A DNA stretch of 19,741 nucleotides from Collinsella sp. (GTDB lineage: Bacteria; Actinomycetota; Coriobacteriia; Coriobacteriales; Coriobacteriaceae). Numbering within the stretch: the stretch's first letter is position 1; each line of letters opens with the position of its first letter. Shown one piece after another: positions 1 to 7,478 of the stretch. The notes below the pieces were generated by a model. That model saw nothing but the letters and a program-made list of their open reading frames with translations, did not search any database and was not told the origin of the DNA. The stretch is from the NCBI GenBank assembly GCA_014871605.1, contig WGSQ01000015.1:1-19741 (forward strand), in the 5' to 3' direction. The position numbers and the translations under genes were made by a program.

Positions 1-8
1 CAGTCCTG

Positions 9-45
9 CGCAAGACGGAAAGCACATTAAGTGCTTTCCTTTGCG
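9..45. other. Stem-loop at the window edge
   Basis: A 9-bp perfect stem (GGAAAGCAC at 17-25 with GTGCTTTCC at 31-39) has a 5-nt ATTAA loop. It is extended by a CGCAA/TTGCG helix (9-13 with 41-45) across a small bulge. On the plus strand only a short CTTTG follows, so a terminator for a gene to the left is possible but weak. The rest of 1-213 holds no convincing coding sequence: the open frame at 41-259 has no good ribosome site and runs into the terminator and the end of the next gene. Confidence 0.4.
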
Positions 46-213
46 TGCGGAACTCGCGACAAACTTAACCCGCGCCAGCCGGCCCCGGAGACCCTCCCTG
101 CCGTCACTATGTTCAACCAGTTTTGCGGGCGTGCGCCGCTGCGCGGCTAGCCCGCGTGCTCCTCGGCGGGGTTGTCTGATGGTTGTTGTTGAACTTCGGC
201 CTTTGGCTCAAAG

Positions 214-248
214 AAAAACGGGAGATGCGATCTGCATCCCCCGTTTTT
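214..248 (-). terminator. Intrinsic terminator, probably bidirectional, after the phosphoesterase gene
   Basis: A 15-bp inverted repeat (214-228 with 234-248) has one mismatch and a 5-nt loop. AAAAA flanks it on the left and TTTTT on the right, so a U run follows the stem in either direction. It lies 7 bp past the stop codon of the minus-strand gene at 256-723 and could also stop plus-strand transcripts from the left. Confidence 0.8.
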
Positions 249-255
249 GTTGCGG

Positions 256-723
256 TTAGTCTAAGTCAATAAATTTGGTGCTCAGGATCTTGCCTTCCTT
301 GACGAGCATTCTGGCCATGGTGGGGCCTCGGGTGCCTCTGGGGTAGCTGGCGCTGCCAGGATTGAGGACTAGGCAGCGGCCTACTTGGGCTTCTTTGGTT
401 TCGTGGGTGTGACCGTTGATGGCTACGTCTACGGATCCCACCGGAAGGTCTTCGCGGTAGTGGGCTACGGCGAATTTGAGGCCTTCGTAGGTGAAGATGG
501 CCAGACGGTCTACATCCGGGCCGTAGTCGCGGTAGTAGTCGTTGTTTCCCAGGACCGCTCGCACGGGGGCGATGGTGCATAGGTGCTCGTAGTCCATCTC
601 TGACGTGAGGTCGCCGGCGTGGATAATCAGGTCTGCGCCCTCAAGCTCATCCAGGAGCGCAGGCGATAAATAGCCGTGGGTGTCCGAGATGATGTCGATA
701 CGCTTGGCGCTTGCACTGTTCAT
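256..723 (-). CDS. YfcE/MJ0936-family metallophosphoesterase
   Basis: This 155-residue protein is a single compact calcineurin-like phosphoesterase domain. The metal-binding motifs appear in family order: D14-x-H16 in SDTHG, the GD pair ending at D38 (HAGD), G59-N60-N61-D62, H88, and G104-H105-x-H107 near the end. Proteins of the YfcE/MJ0936 family are cytosolic, metal-dependent (usually Mn) phosphodiesterases that act on model substrates; the physiological substrate is not predictable here. No signal peptide or membrane segment is visible. The ATG at 723 has a purine-rich site (GGAAGGGA) about 4 nt upstream. The gene lies just past the terminator of the response regulator gene, so it is probably a separate transcription unit. 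Family call strong, substrate unknown. Confidence 0.9.
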   Translation of the reverse strand: MNSASAKRIDIISDTHGYLSPALLDELEGADLIIHAGDLTSEMDYEHLCTIAPVRAVLGNNDYYRDYGPDVDRLAIFTYEGLKFAVAHYREDLPVGSVDVAINGHTHETKEAQVGRCLVLNPGSASYPRGTRGPTMARMLVKEGKILSTKFIDLD

Positions 724-762
724 GGGATCCCTTCCGCAAAAAACGATTCGGCAGATACATAC

Positions 763-813
763 AAAAAAGGCCCCACGGCTCCGCAGACGATGGGTCTACA
801 GGGCTGCGGGGCC
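763..813 (-). terminator. Intrinsic terminator of the first LytS/LytTR operon
   Basis: GGCCCC (769-774) pairs with GGGGCC (808-813), with further partial pairing inside (CCGCAG with CTGCGG). On the minus strand the stem is followed by six U (763-768). It begins 7 bp after the stop codon of the response regulator gene. Confidence 0.75.
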
Positions 814-819
814 AGTGTG

Positions 820-1536
820 CTAGAGACTCAGAGCCTTCTTGAGCGGCACGACGCGGCGGCGCGAAACCGGAACGCGTTCGTCGGCGCCCGTAATGCCCAG
901 CTGGATGGCACCCGAGGGCACCGTCTCCACATCCGTGACGCACGCCAAGTTGACGATATAGCGGCGGTGAACACGGAAGAAGCCAAAGTCGCAGAGCTTG
1001 GCCTCAAACTGCGCCAGCGAGGTCGTCGACAAAAAGCGATCATCGACGGTATAGATGCAGGAGTAATCGTCCTTGGCCATGATAAAGCGAATGTCGTCCA
1101 CGGGAATGAGCACCTTGCGGCCGCCCTTTTCCACCGGGATACGCTCGATGGTCACCTTGCTGTCCGTAACCGGCTTGGCGCGTTGCATGACCTTCTCAAT
1201 CGCGCGATCCAAGCGAGCTTCCTCGACCGGCTTCATCAGATAATCGACGGCATCCACGTCGAATGCCTCGACCGCATGGTCACTATACGCAGTCACAAAC
1301 ACGATCGCCGGCGGATTTTTGAGCTTATGCAGCGCCTCGGCAAGTTGCAGGCCCGAGGCACCGGGCATCGAGATATCGAGAAACACGACATCCACGCGAC
1401 TTTCCATAAGCATCTCGATGGCGGAGCGGACGCTCGACGCCTCCGTGATCGTGCCGATCTTGCCCGTTTGCTCGAGCAGGAAGCGAAGCTCCGAGCGAGC
1501 CGGCGCCTCATCATCCACAATCATCGCACGCAGCAT
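820..1536 (-). CDS. LytTR-family response regulator (RR1)
   Basis: About 238 residues: an N-terminal CheY-like receiver and a C-terminal LytTR DNA-binding domain (about residues 135-238). Visible receiver residues are the acidic pair in IVDDE, the phospho-acceptor Asp54 in FLDISMPG, the Thr of FVTAY and the Lys of YLMKP. The LytTR part shows FRVHRRYIVNL, typical of the family. I choose the ATG at 1536 (MLRAMIVDDE) because GAAAGG lies about 10 nt upstream; an in-frame TTG at 1557 adds seven unlikely residues. It follows the HK1 gene by 72 nt and should be phosphorylated by that kinase. LytTR regulators bind paired 9-bp direct repeats upstream of targets, often transport, envelope or exopolysaccharide genes. 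Targets cannot be named from this window. Confidence 0.93.
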   Translation of the reverse strand: MLRAMIVDDEAPARSELRFLLEQTGKIGTITEASSVRSAIEMLMESRVDVVFLDISMPGASGLQLAEALHKLKNPPAIVFVTAYSDHAVEAFDVDAVDYLMKPVEEARLDRAIEKVMQRAKPVTDSKVTIERIPVEKGGRKVLIPVDDIRFIMAKDDYSCIYTVDDRFLSTTSLAQFEAKLCDFGFFRVHRRYIVNLACVTDVETVPSGAIQLGITGADERVPVSRRRVVPLKKALSL

Positions 1537-1608
1537 AGGGATAAAACCTTTCGTCAACTAACTACGCCGGGCATCCGTCGCATGACGTTGAGCCCGTAGC
1601 CTTTTATT

Positions 1609-2952
1609 TTACTCTTGAATGTCGAAGATGCTCTCTGACAAATCAAGATGAAGGAGCACTTTGGTGCCCTTGCCCGGCGCCGATTCGACGCGCGTATAGG
1701 AGTGCGGCCCATAAAAGCGATGGATGCGCTCCGAAATATTGTGCATGGCCACACCGGCGCCGCCACCCTGGGGAGAGCTGGCGTCGGGACGGGCAGAGCG
1801 CTCGTCAAACAGTCTGGCGGCGGTACCCTCATCCATGCCCACGCCATTATCGGCCACGGCAATCAAGATTGCATCCTCGCCGTCTTGGTGAACGGTCACG
1901 TCGATCCTCAGGGCGTCGTCATCGCCCATACCATGACGTACGGCGTTCTCGACAATCGGCTGGATCACGAACGCCGGCACCAGCGTATCTTCTACGTCCT
2001 CGGACACATCGAACGTCGCAAGCACGCGGTCCTCGCCAAAGCGGGCCTTCTCAAAGGTAAGGTAGCGCTTGGTCTGTGCGACCTCGCGCGAGACCGGAAT
2101 AAGCGATCCCGAGTTGTCGAGCGTGGCACGATAGAACGATGAGAACTCACGAAGCAGTTCGCGGGCCCGCAGCGGGTCGGTGCGCGTAAACGATGCAATG
2201 GTGTTCAGCGTGTTGAACAGGAAGTGCGGGTTAATCTGCGCCTGCAGCGCACGCACCTCAGCGCGCGCCGTGAGTTCCTTTTGCACCTCGAGCTCGTGGA
2301 TGGCGAGCTGCGTGGACAAGATCTCGGCAAAGCCCGAGGCAAGCGCGTACTGGGTACGGTCGACGGCGCGCGGGGTCTTGTAGTAGAACTTGAGCGTGCC
2401 GACGGTACGATCGCCCACCTTGATGGGAGCGATAATGCCGGCGGGGACTTGGTTGTGCGAGCCGTCCGAACCCACGACATCCACCATACGGTTGAACGAC
2501 TGCACGATGCCATGTTCGATAACGTAGCGTGTGGCAAGCGTGTGGATGGGAGAATCTGGCAGTAGTTTTTCCTCAAACTCTCCCGCGCAGGCAAGCACGT
2601 TGCCCTCGTCGGTGATGGCCACCGTCATGGCGCGCGTCTCGGGCAAAATGCGCCGGCACACCAAACGCGCCGACTCCTGCGTCAGACCGCCCTTAATGTC
2701 CTCGAGCATGGCCGAGGCCACCGAGAGCGTCTCCTCGGTGTACTGGGAGCGCACCGAATCGGGATTGAGCGTCAAAAAGATAAAGATGCACAGAAAGATG
2801 CACAGCAGCGCGCAGGCAATCACCGTGGCGATCGGCTCGATACCGGTCACCAAGGCAAAAATAAAGTACACCAGCACGCAAATGGCGCAGGCAACGGCAA
2901 CGATGCGAAAGATTGATATTGAACTATCGCGCTGGGCGCGGCGGTCGATCAT
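1609..2952 (-). CDS. LytS-type sensor histidine kinase (HK1)
   Basis: A 447-residue membrane sensor kinase. Two hydrophobic segments (about 12-36 and 39-61) form an N-terminal hairpin. A GAF-like sensor region follows (about 75-215), then the His_kinase domain of the LytS/YpdA class with phospho-acceptor His243 in NPHFLFNT. The C-terminal HATPase has N336 (IVENAVRHG), the D368-N-G-V-G-M box and a late glycine-rich loop. It lacks the multi-helix 5TM-LytS receptor domain of classical LytS, so the stimulus is probably read by the GAF-like part or the short membrane hairpin. The ATG overlaps the stop of the upstream glycosyltransferase gene (ATGA), with GGAGGGGG 4 nt before it, so translational coupling is likely. 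Its partner is the LytTR regulator directly downstream. Confidence 0.92.
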   Translation of the reverse strand: MIDRRAQRDSSISIFRIVAVACAICVLVYFIFALVTGIEPIATVIACALLCIFLCIFIFLTLNPDSVRSQYTEETLSVASAMLEDIKGGLTQESARLVCRRILPETRAMTVAITDEGNVLACAGEFEEKLLPDSPIHTLATRYVIEHGIVQSFNRMVDVVGSDGSHNQVPAGIIAPIKVGDRTVGTLKFYYKTPRAVDRTQYALASGFAEILSTQLAIHELEVQKELTARAEVRALQAQINPHFLFNTLNTIASFTRTDPLRARELLREFSSFYRATLDNSGSLIPVSREVAQTKRYLTFEKARFGEDRVLATFDVSEDVEDTLVPAFVIQPIVENAVRHGMGDDDALRIDVTVHQDGEDAILIAVADNGVGMDEGTAARLFDERSARPDASSPQGGGAGVAMHNISERIHRFYGPHSYTRVESAPGKGTKVLLHLDLSESIFDIQE

Positions 2953-4136
2953 TCGGCCCCCTCCAGGATACTGATCAGTTGTGCGTCACGCCAAAGCCCG
3001 TCCATGATCTTGGGCCAAAAGCTCTGGAAACGCAGGTAGCTTGCAGCGTTTTGGCGCGCATAGGCCTTTGCCTCGCCGATACCATGGCGCCAGATGCGCA
3101 GGTAGCCCTCATGCTCGCGGGTAAACACGCTGCGGACCATAGCGGTCTTGCGCACGCGGTCGTCGAGCTCGCGCGAAATCCACGGGCTCGGGTAGGGCAT
3201 GAGTGATGCCGCCGTAACGGGAATGAGCTCCTTTTGATGCGCGGCGAATGTCAACTTGGCCCGTTCGTAGTACCAACGGTATACATCCTGCATAAAGCGC
3301 GGTGAGCGCTTTTCGGACTCCGGAGGCAGATGGCGCACGGTCCACTCGTTATCGAACCACACGTCGTAGCCAAACATGCGCATGTTAAAGAGGTAATCCA
3401 AGTCCTCGCCGCGGGTGATAAACGGGTCAAAGGCCACACGCGTAAAGGCGCGGGCGTGCAGGGCCATCAGGCCGCCGCACACGTAGTTAGAGCGCGAGAT
3501 GCGGGTGCCCGAGAGCGCCTTTTTCATCCAACGGTTGAACTCGATGCGCTTGGTCCACCAACGATGGCAGATGCCCGCCTTGTCCGTGGGAGCCAGCGGC
3601 GAGCCGTCGCGATCGTAGAAATAGCCGCTCTTGACCAAGATCGGCAAGCCCTGACGCGTCTGCTGCCCCAACGCATAGGTCGCGCGCTTCATAAAGTCGG
3701 CGTCGATGACAGTCTCATCGTCATCCAAAAAGATAACCGCGTCATGCCCCAGCACAGCGGCACAGGCTAGCCCCATGTTGCGGATGGCACCGTAGCCTCG
3801 CAGGCTCACGCACTCGCCCGAACCCTTGGGCGCGATCTGAGCAACCCGGTCTGCGATGCGCGAGGCCTGGGTGTTGGTGACAACGGTGACCTTGAGCGTG
3901 GGATGCGCGTCGACAATCTCGCGCACGCGCAGCGACACATCGGCTGTGGCAGAAACGGGACAGACCACCAAAAGGATGATGCGCGGGATGTCACGTACCT
4001 GCTCAAGCGAGGCCAGACAGCGGTCGAGTTCGGGATTGTCGGCGTTGAGTCGCGTCGAATGATCATAGGTGCCAGGGGCGTTTGCGCAAGCGTCATCGCC
4101 CGCCCAATACGTTGGAATCACGACTGTGGCGTTCAT
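2949..4136 (-). CDS. Family 2-like glycosyltransferase
   Basis: A 395-residue GT-A fold glycosyltransferase without membrane segments. The N-terminus reads VVIPTY, the nucleotide-binding beta strand of family 2. The metal/nucleotide-sugar motif is FLDDDE with D138-D140. A later GG-LMALHARAF segment and the GEDLDY motif match the acceptor-binding and catalytic-base region. The usual role is transfer of a sugar from a nucleotide donor to a cell-surface glycan, lipid or protein; donor and acceptor cannot be predicted. It begins with ATG at 4136 behind a GGAGGGTAAGG site and overlaps the HK1 gene by 4 nt, so it looks like the first gene of an operon glycosyltransferase-HK1-RR1. A terminator-like hairpin ends only 22 nt upstream of its start codon. 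Confidence 0.87.
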   Translation of the reverse strand: MNATVVIPTYWAGDDACANAPGTYDHSTRLNADNPELDRCLASLEQVRDIPRIILLVVCPVSATADVSLRVREIVDAHPTLKVTVVTNTQASRIADRVAQIAPKGSGECVSLRGYGAIRNMGLACAAVLGHDAVIFLDDDETVIDADFMKRATYALGQQTRQGLPILVKSGYFYDRDGSPLAPTDKAGICHRWWTKRIEFNRWMKKALSGTRISRSNYVCGGLMALHARAFTRVAFDPFITRGEDLDYLFNMRMFGYDVWFDNEWTVRHLPPESEKRSPRFMQDVYRWYYERAKLTFAAHQKELIPVTAASLMPYPSPWISRELDDRVRKTAMVRSVFTREHEGYLRIWRHGIGEAKAYARQNAASYLRFQSFWPKIMDGLWRDAQLISILEGAE

Positions 4137-4157
4137 GCCTTACCCTCCCTGCAACAC

Positions 4158-4192
4158 AAAAACGGGACGCCGCCAAACACAGGCGACGCCCC
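4158..4192 (-). terminator. Terminator-like hairpin between the MFS gene and the glycosyltransferase start
   Basis: On minus-strand RNA an 11-bp stem (4182-4192 with 4164-4174, two G-U pairs, 7-nt loop) is followed by GUUUUUG. It lies about 115 nt after the MFS stop codon but only about 22 nt before the ATG of the glycosyltransferase. It is either the MFS terminator or an attenuator in the leader of the next operon. Confidence 0.75.
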
Positions 4193-4209
4193 GCGACCTA
4201 GCTGATTCC

Positions 4210-4215
4210 ATCATA
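4210..4215 (-). promoter_or_regulatory. Possible -10 element for the glycosyltransferase-HK1-RR1 operon
   Basis: The minus strand reads TATGAT, preceded by GTGGG, in the spacer between the MFS stop and the terminator-like hairpin. No good -35 hexamer is seen at 16-18 bp. If used, RNA would start near 4203 and fold the hairpin at 4192-4164 at once. A weak call from one hexamer. Confidence 0.22.
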
Positions 4216-4307
4216 CCCACTTGGGCAAATCATTGCTCGCAAGTCGCAATGTTTATTGCGGATAACCCCAAAAGAGTACCGTGGACAGGCACAATATCCG
4301 CTCGCTC

Positions 4308-5567
4308 CTATGCGGCATGCTCTGCCGCCCGAGTCATGCGGGACAGGCGGACCAGCAGCATAAAGCCAACGACCAGCAGCACACCAATGGAAAGGACGCC
4401 CAGCGACGGGTTGCCGGTCAGCGAGGTGACAACCGACACCAGGAAGGTGCCCATAACGCTTGCATAACGACCAAAGATGTCAAAGAAGCCGTAGTACTCG
4501 TTGGACTTTTCCTTGGGGATAATGCGGCCAAAGTAGCTACGGCTGAGCGCCTGCACGCCGCCCTGGAACAGGCCGACCATAATGGCAAGCACCCAAAATT
4601 CAAAGGCGGTCTTTAGGAAGAACGCGGCGAACAGCACAATGCCCATGTAGGCGGCGACCGCCACCAGGATCATGTTGAGCGTGCCCACGCGTCCGGCGAG
4701 CTTGCCGTAGATGATGGCGGACGGAAAGGCCACGAACTGCGTAACGAGCAGCGCCAGCACCAGCTGCGTCGAATCGATGCCCAAGGCCGATCCGTAGCTG
4801 GTAGCCATGGAAATGACCGTGTGCACACCGTCGATATAGAAGAAGAACGCAATCATGTAGACCAGCACGGTCTTGTTGTGGGCGATCTCGCGCATGGTGT
4901 GTCCGACCTCGGAGAACACGCCGCCCACGATGTGGCCGATAGTGTCCTCGGGACCGCGCTCGCGACCGTACTTTTGCTTATAGGTGCGAATGAGCGGCAG
5001 GGTAAAGATGAGCCACCAGGCACCAGTGATGATAAACGACAGACGCGTTGCCAGCATGGTAGGGACGCCAAGAGCGGGGCCACCCATGATGAGCGCCAGG
5101 CAGATGACGAACGGCACGGTGGAACCGATGTAGCCCCAGGCATAGCCCGAGCTGGACACGGCGTCCATGCGCTCGTCGGTGGTAATGTCGGGCAGCATGG
5201 CGTCGTAGAACGTCATAGAAGAGTTAAGGCCGATGGTGCACAGCACGTACACGGTCAAAAATGCCATGGCGGACATTGGGATAGCCTGCGCTAGGCAAAG
5301 AACCAGGCCCGTGAGGAAGAAGCCCAAGAAGAACTTGATCTTGTTGCCGGCGTAATCGGCAAGCGCGCCCAGAATGGGCATGAGCATGGCGATGACCAGC
5401 GAGGCGATCGTCTGCGCATTGCCCCAGGCGACCACCAGGTCGGCCGAGGAAGCGCCGGTATTGATGGCGTTAAAGTAAATGGGCACCACCGAGGTATTGA
5501 GCAGCACGAGGGCCGAATTGCCCACATCATACATAACCCAGTTACGCTCGAGCTTGGTGTATTTCAT
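4308..5567 (-). CDS. UMF1-type MFS transporter
   Basis: A 419-residue integral membrane protein with about 12 hydrophobic segments. The start WVMYDVGNSAL (10-20) resembles the W-x-YDxANSA signature of the UMF1/Atg22-like branch of the major facilitator superfamily. The central loop has an EVGHTMREI-type cytoplasmic stretch, and the second half contains GGVQALSRSYFGRIIP, which also matches this branch. Family members are proposed exporters of small molecules (amino acids in yeast Atg22); the bacterial substrate is unknown. The ATG at 5567 has GAAGGG about 9 nt upstream. It seems to be a single-gene unit, bounded downstream by a terminator-like hairpin and separated from the phospholipase-like gene by about 100 nt. 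Confidence 0.88.
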   Translation of the reverse strand: MKYTKLERNWVMYDVGNSALVLLNTSVVPIYFNAINTGASSADLVVAWGNAQTIASLVIAMLMPILGALADYAGNKIKFFLGFFLTGLVLCLAQAIPMSAMAFLTVYVLCTIGLNSSMTFYDAMLPDITTDERMDAVSSSGYAWGYIGSTVPFVICLALIMGGPALGVPTMLATRLSFIITGAWWLIFTLPLIRTYKQKYGRERGPEDTIGHIVGGVFSEVGHTMREIAHNKTVLVYMIAFFFYIDGVHTVISMATSYGSALGIDSTQLVLALLVTQFVAFPSAIIYGKLAGRVGTLNMILVAVAAYMGIVLFAAFFLKTAFEFWVLAIMVGLFQGGVQALSRSYFGRIIPKEKSNEYYGFFDIFGRYASVMGTFLVSVVTSLTGNPSLGVLSIGVLLVVGFMLLVRLSRMTRAAEHAA

Positions 5568-5668
5568 GGACAGGGACCCTTCGTATTCGCCCGATATGCA
5601 GTTAGTTCATCGTACCCCAATTGTCCAGAACCGCCGGTAAGGATTCGGCAAAGGGGCACGCACGGGCC

Positions 5669-6613
5669 CTATTCCTCGCGGTCGAACTCCTCATCGGCAT
5701 TGAGCACGCGACCGCTGTAGTTGACGTGACTGGTCACGGCATCCATGTCACCGGTCTCGATAAAACGTGCGACCGTGCACTCGTAATCGACCAGCGCGCG
5801 ATCAAAGACCTCGGGGAAGCTCTCGTTCGAGACCTCATCGGTAAAGGGATTCTTCCATGTCAGATGGCCCAGATTGCCAGTGCGCTCGGGCAACTCCGTC
5901 GTCACGCGATGAGCAAGGCCGTCGAGCAGCGAGTAATCGTGCACCAAGCCCTCAACCAGCGAGATCGCGCGCGTCTTTGCGGAGCCGGCCGGCTCAATCG
6001 CGCGGTAAAGTCGCTGCATATTGGCAACGGCAGCACCGTACTCCCCCGCCGGAATGTCAATGCCGTACACGCGTCCGGCAACATAGCTCATCAGCACGCC
6101 GGCCACGCGATTGATGCGATCGGTAGTGACGATCTCGCCCGCCGGCGGGTAATCGTCGACCGTAGCGCCATCGCGTTTAAGCTGCAGCATCAGTACATCC
6201 AGGTCGCTCTCGATCACGGCATGGACCTGACTGCTCGAATCCTCAAGCTCTGAATCGGACTCCACGATGCCAAACTGCTGCTCATAGACAAAGGGATGGG
6301 CGTTGCGGTCGAGCACGTAATGAGACAGCAGGCCCAGCGCAAAGGCGCGACCCAAGCTGGCGTCGCGCGGCAGCAGATGCGACACGCCGTCGCGCAGGCA
6401 CGCGAACTGGCGAGACATACGCGACCGATGCATGACCTGCGCCAGCAGCGTGCAGTCGGAAACACGCGGTGTCAGAATGTGAAAGAAGAACGGGTCGGGG
6501 CCTTGGTTGCCCAAGATAAAGGCAATGCGCTCTTCATCGGACGTGATGACGCCCTGCGGAAGACGGTCGATGCTTTCCTCGCCAAACAGATGATGGGTGA
6601 TAAGCGCGGGCAT
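5669..6613 (-). CDS. Zinc-dependent phospholipase C-like protein
   Basis: A 314-residue protein whose N-terminal half matches the zinc-dependent phospholipase C fold (Zn_dep_PLPC). Visible are ITHHLFGE (His7/His8), GNQGPDPFFF (35-44), the SHYVLDRNAHPF motif (His98, Asp102, His106) and HAVIESDLD (His131, Glu135), the expected order of metal ligands. The second half is helical and has no motif I recognise. No signal peptide is seen, unlike secreted clostridial toxins, so this is the cytoplasmic 'HD-like' branch of unknown substrate. I choose the ATG at 6613 because GAAAGGA precedes it by 5 nt; an in-frame GTG at 6643 has no such site. It follows RR2 by about 90 nt and could be partly co-transcribed with HK2-RR2. 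Confidence 0.75.
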   Translation of the reverse strand: MPALITHHLFGEESIDRLPQGVITSDEERIAFILGNQGPDPFFFHILTPRVSDCTLLAQVMHRSRMSRQFACLRDGVSHLLPRDASLGRAFALGLLSHYVLDRNAHPFVYEQQFGIVESDSELEDSSSQVHAVIESDLDVLMLQLKRDGATVDDYPPAGEIVTTDRINRVAGVLMSYVAGRVYGIDIPAGEYGAAVANMQRLYRAIEPAGSAKTRAISLVEGLVHDYSLLDGLAHRVTTELPERTGNLGHLTWKNPFTDEVSNESFPEVFDRALVDYECTVARFIETGDMDAVTSHVNYSGRVLNADEEFDREE

Positions 6614-6688
6614 AATGATCCTTTCGATTTCATTCGATGCCACCCATTATGCCCACCGCGCGCCCATGCCAAACCTGCGATGGTAAAC

Positions 6689-6706
6689 GACGGCATGCAG
6701 ACCGTC
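6689..6706 (-). terminator. Weak hairpin at the RR2 stop codon
   Basis: The minus strand reads GACGG, 8 nt, CCGTC, then GTTTACC, starting within the TAG of RR2. The stem is short and the U run is broken, so it would be a leaky terminator at best. Readthrough into the phospholipase-like gene is plausible. Confidence 0.25.
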
Positions 6707-7440
6707 TACGCAAGCCCCAAGTGTGCTTTAACCTCGGCAGCGCGACGGCGGGACACGGGCACCGTCGAGGTTACGCGATCGAGTCTGAGCTCCATAAGAC
6801 CCGTGGAACCGATCTCGACATTGTGCACGTCTTCCAAATTGACCAGATAGCTGCGATGAACGCGAATAAAGCCCTCGGAGACCAAGCGACGCTCGAGCGA
6901 AGAGATCGACTCATTGATCAGGTACGTTCCCTCGGCGCAGATGGCGTTGCAAAAATCGGCGCGCGCCTCAAAGTAGCAGACGTCTGCGGCGGGAATGAAC
7001 ACCTTTTTGCCCCCGCGGTCCACCGTCAGACGCAAAGGCTGGCGCGGAGCGTGGATAACACGACGGGCACCCAAGGCTGCCTCGATCTTGTCGAGTGCCT
7101 TTGACAGGCGTGCGTCCTCGACCGGCTTGACGACATAGTCGACCGCATCGAGGTTATACGCATCGGCGGCAAACTCGGCAAACGCCGTCACAAACACAAC
7201 CACCGGCGGCGTCTTTAGGTTCTGCAGCGTCTCGGCAAGCTCAATTCCCGAGCGGCCGGGCATCGTGATGTCCAAAAACAACACGTTGGGCTTGTTCGAG
7301 AGAATCGACTCCACGGCCTCGGTGACATTGCCCGCCTCGGCAATCTGGCCCACACGCGTATCCTTTTCCAACAGATAGCGTAGCTCAGCCCTAATGGGAG
7401 GTTCGTCATCAACCACCAAGATGTTCCAGCCTTCGGACAT
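6706..7440 (-). CDS. LytTR-family response regulator (RR2)
   Basis: A 244-residue paralogue of RR1. The receiver has VVDDE, phospho-acceptor Asp57 in FLDITMPG, Thr in FVTAF and Lys in YVVKP. The LytTR DNA-binding domain (about 145-244) has the FIRVHRSYLVNL strand-helix segment and ends in PVSRRRAAEVKAHLG, very like the C-terminus of RR1. The ATG at 7440 lies behind an AGAGGGGAAG site. It follows HK2 by 38 nt and is its probable partner. The LytTR recognition segments of RR1 and RR2 differ, suggesting different target sites, but this is a reading by eye. Confidence 0.93.
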   Translation of the reverse strand: MSEGWNILVVDDEPPIRAELRYLLEKDTRVGQIAEAGNVTEAVESILSNKPNVLFLDITMPGRSGIELAETLQNLKTPPVVVFVTAFAEFAADAYNLDAVDYVVKPVEDARLSKALDKIEAALGARRVIHAPRQPLRLTVDRGGKKVFIPAADVCYFEARADFCNAICAEGTYLINESISSLERRLVSEGFIRVHRSYLVNLEDVHNVEIGSTGLMELRLDRVTSTVPVSRRRAAEVKAHLGLA

Positions 7441-7478
7441 ATGTGCTTCCCCTCTTTTTCTCTCAATCCAACCGCGTG

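Noticed and set aside
1..213. tRNA or other structured RNA gene in the left edge region
   Set aside because: I find a single stem-loop but no cloverleaf, no T-loop GTTCRA motif in the right place and no known RNA family.
41..259. 72-codon plus-strand frame at the left edge
   Set aside because: No ribosome site, Arg/Pro/Ala/Ser-rich composition, and it runs through the bidirectional terminator into the end of the phosphoesterase gene.
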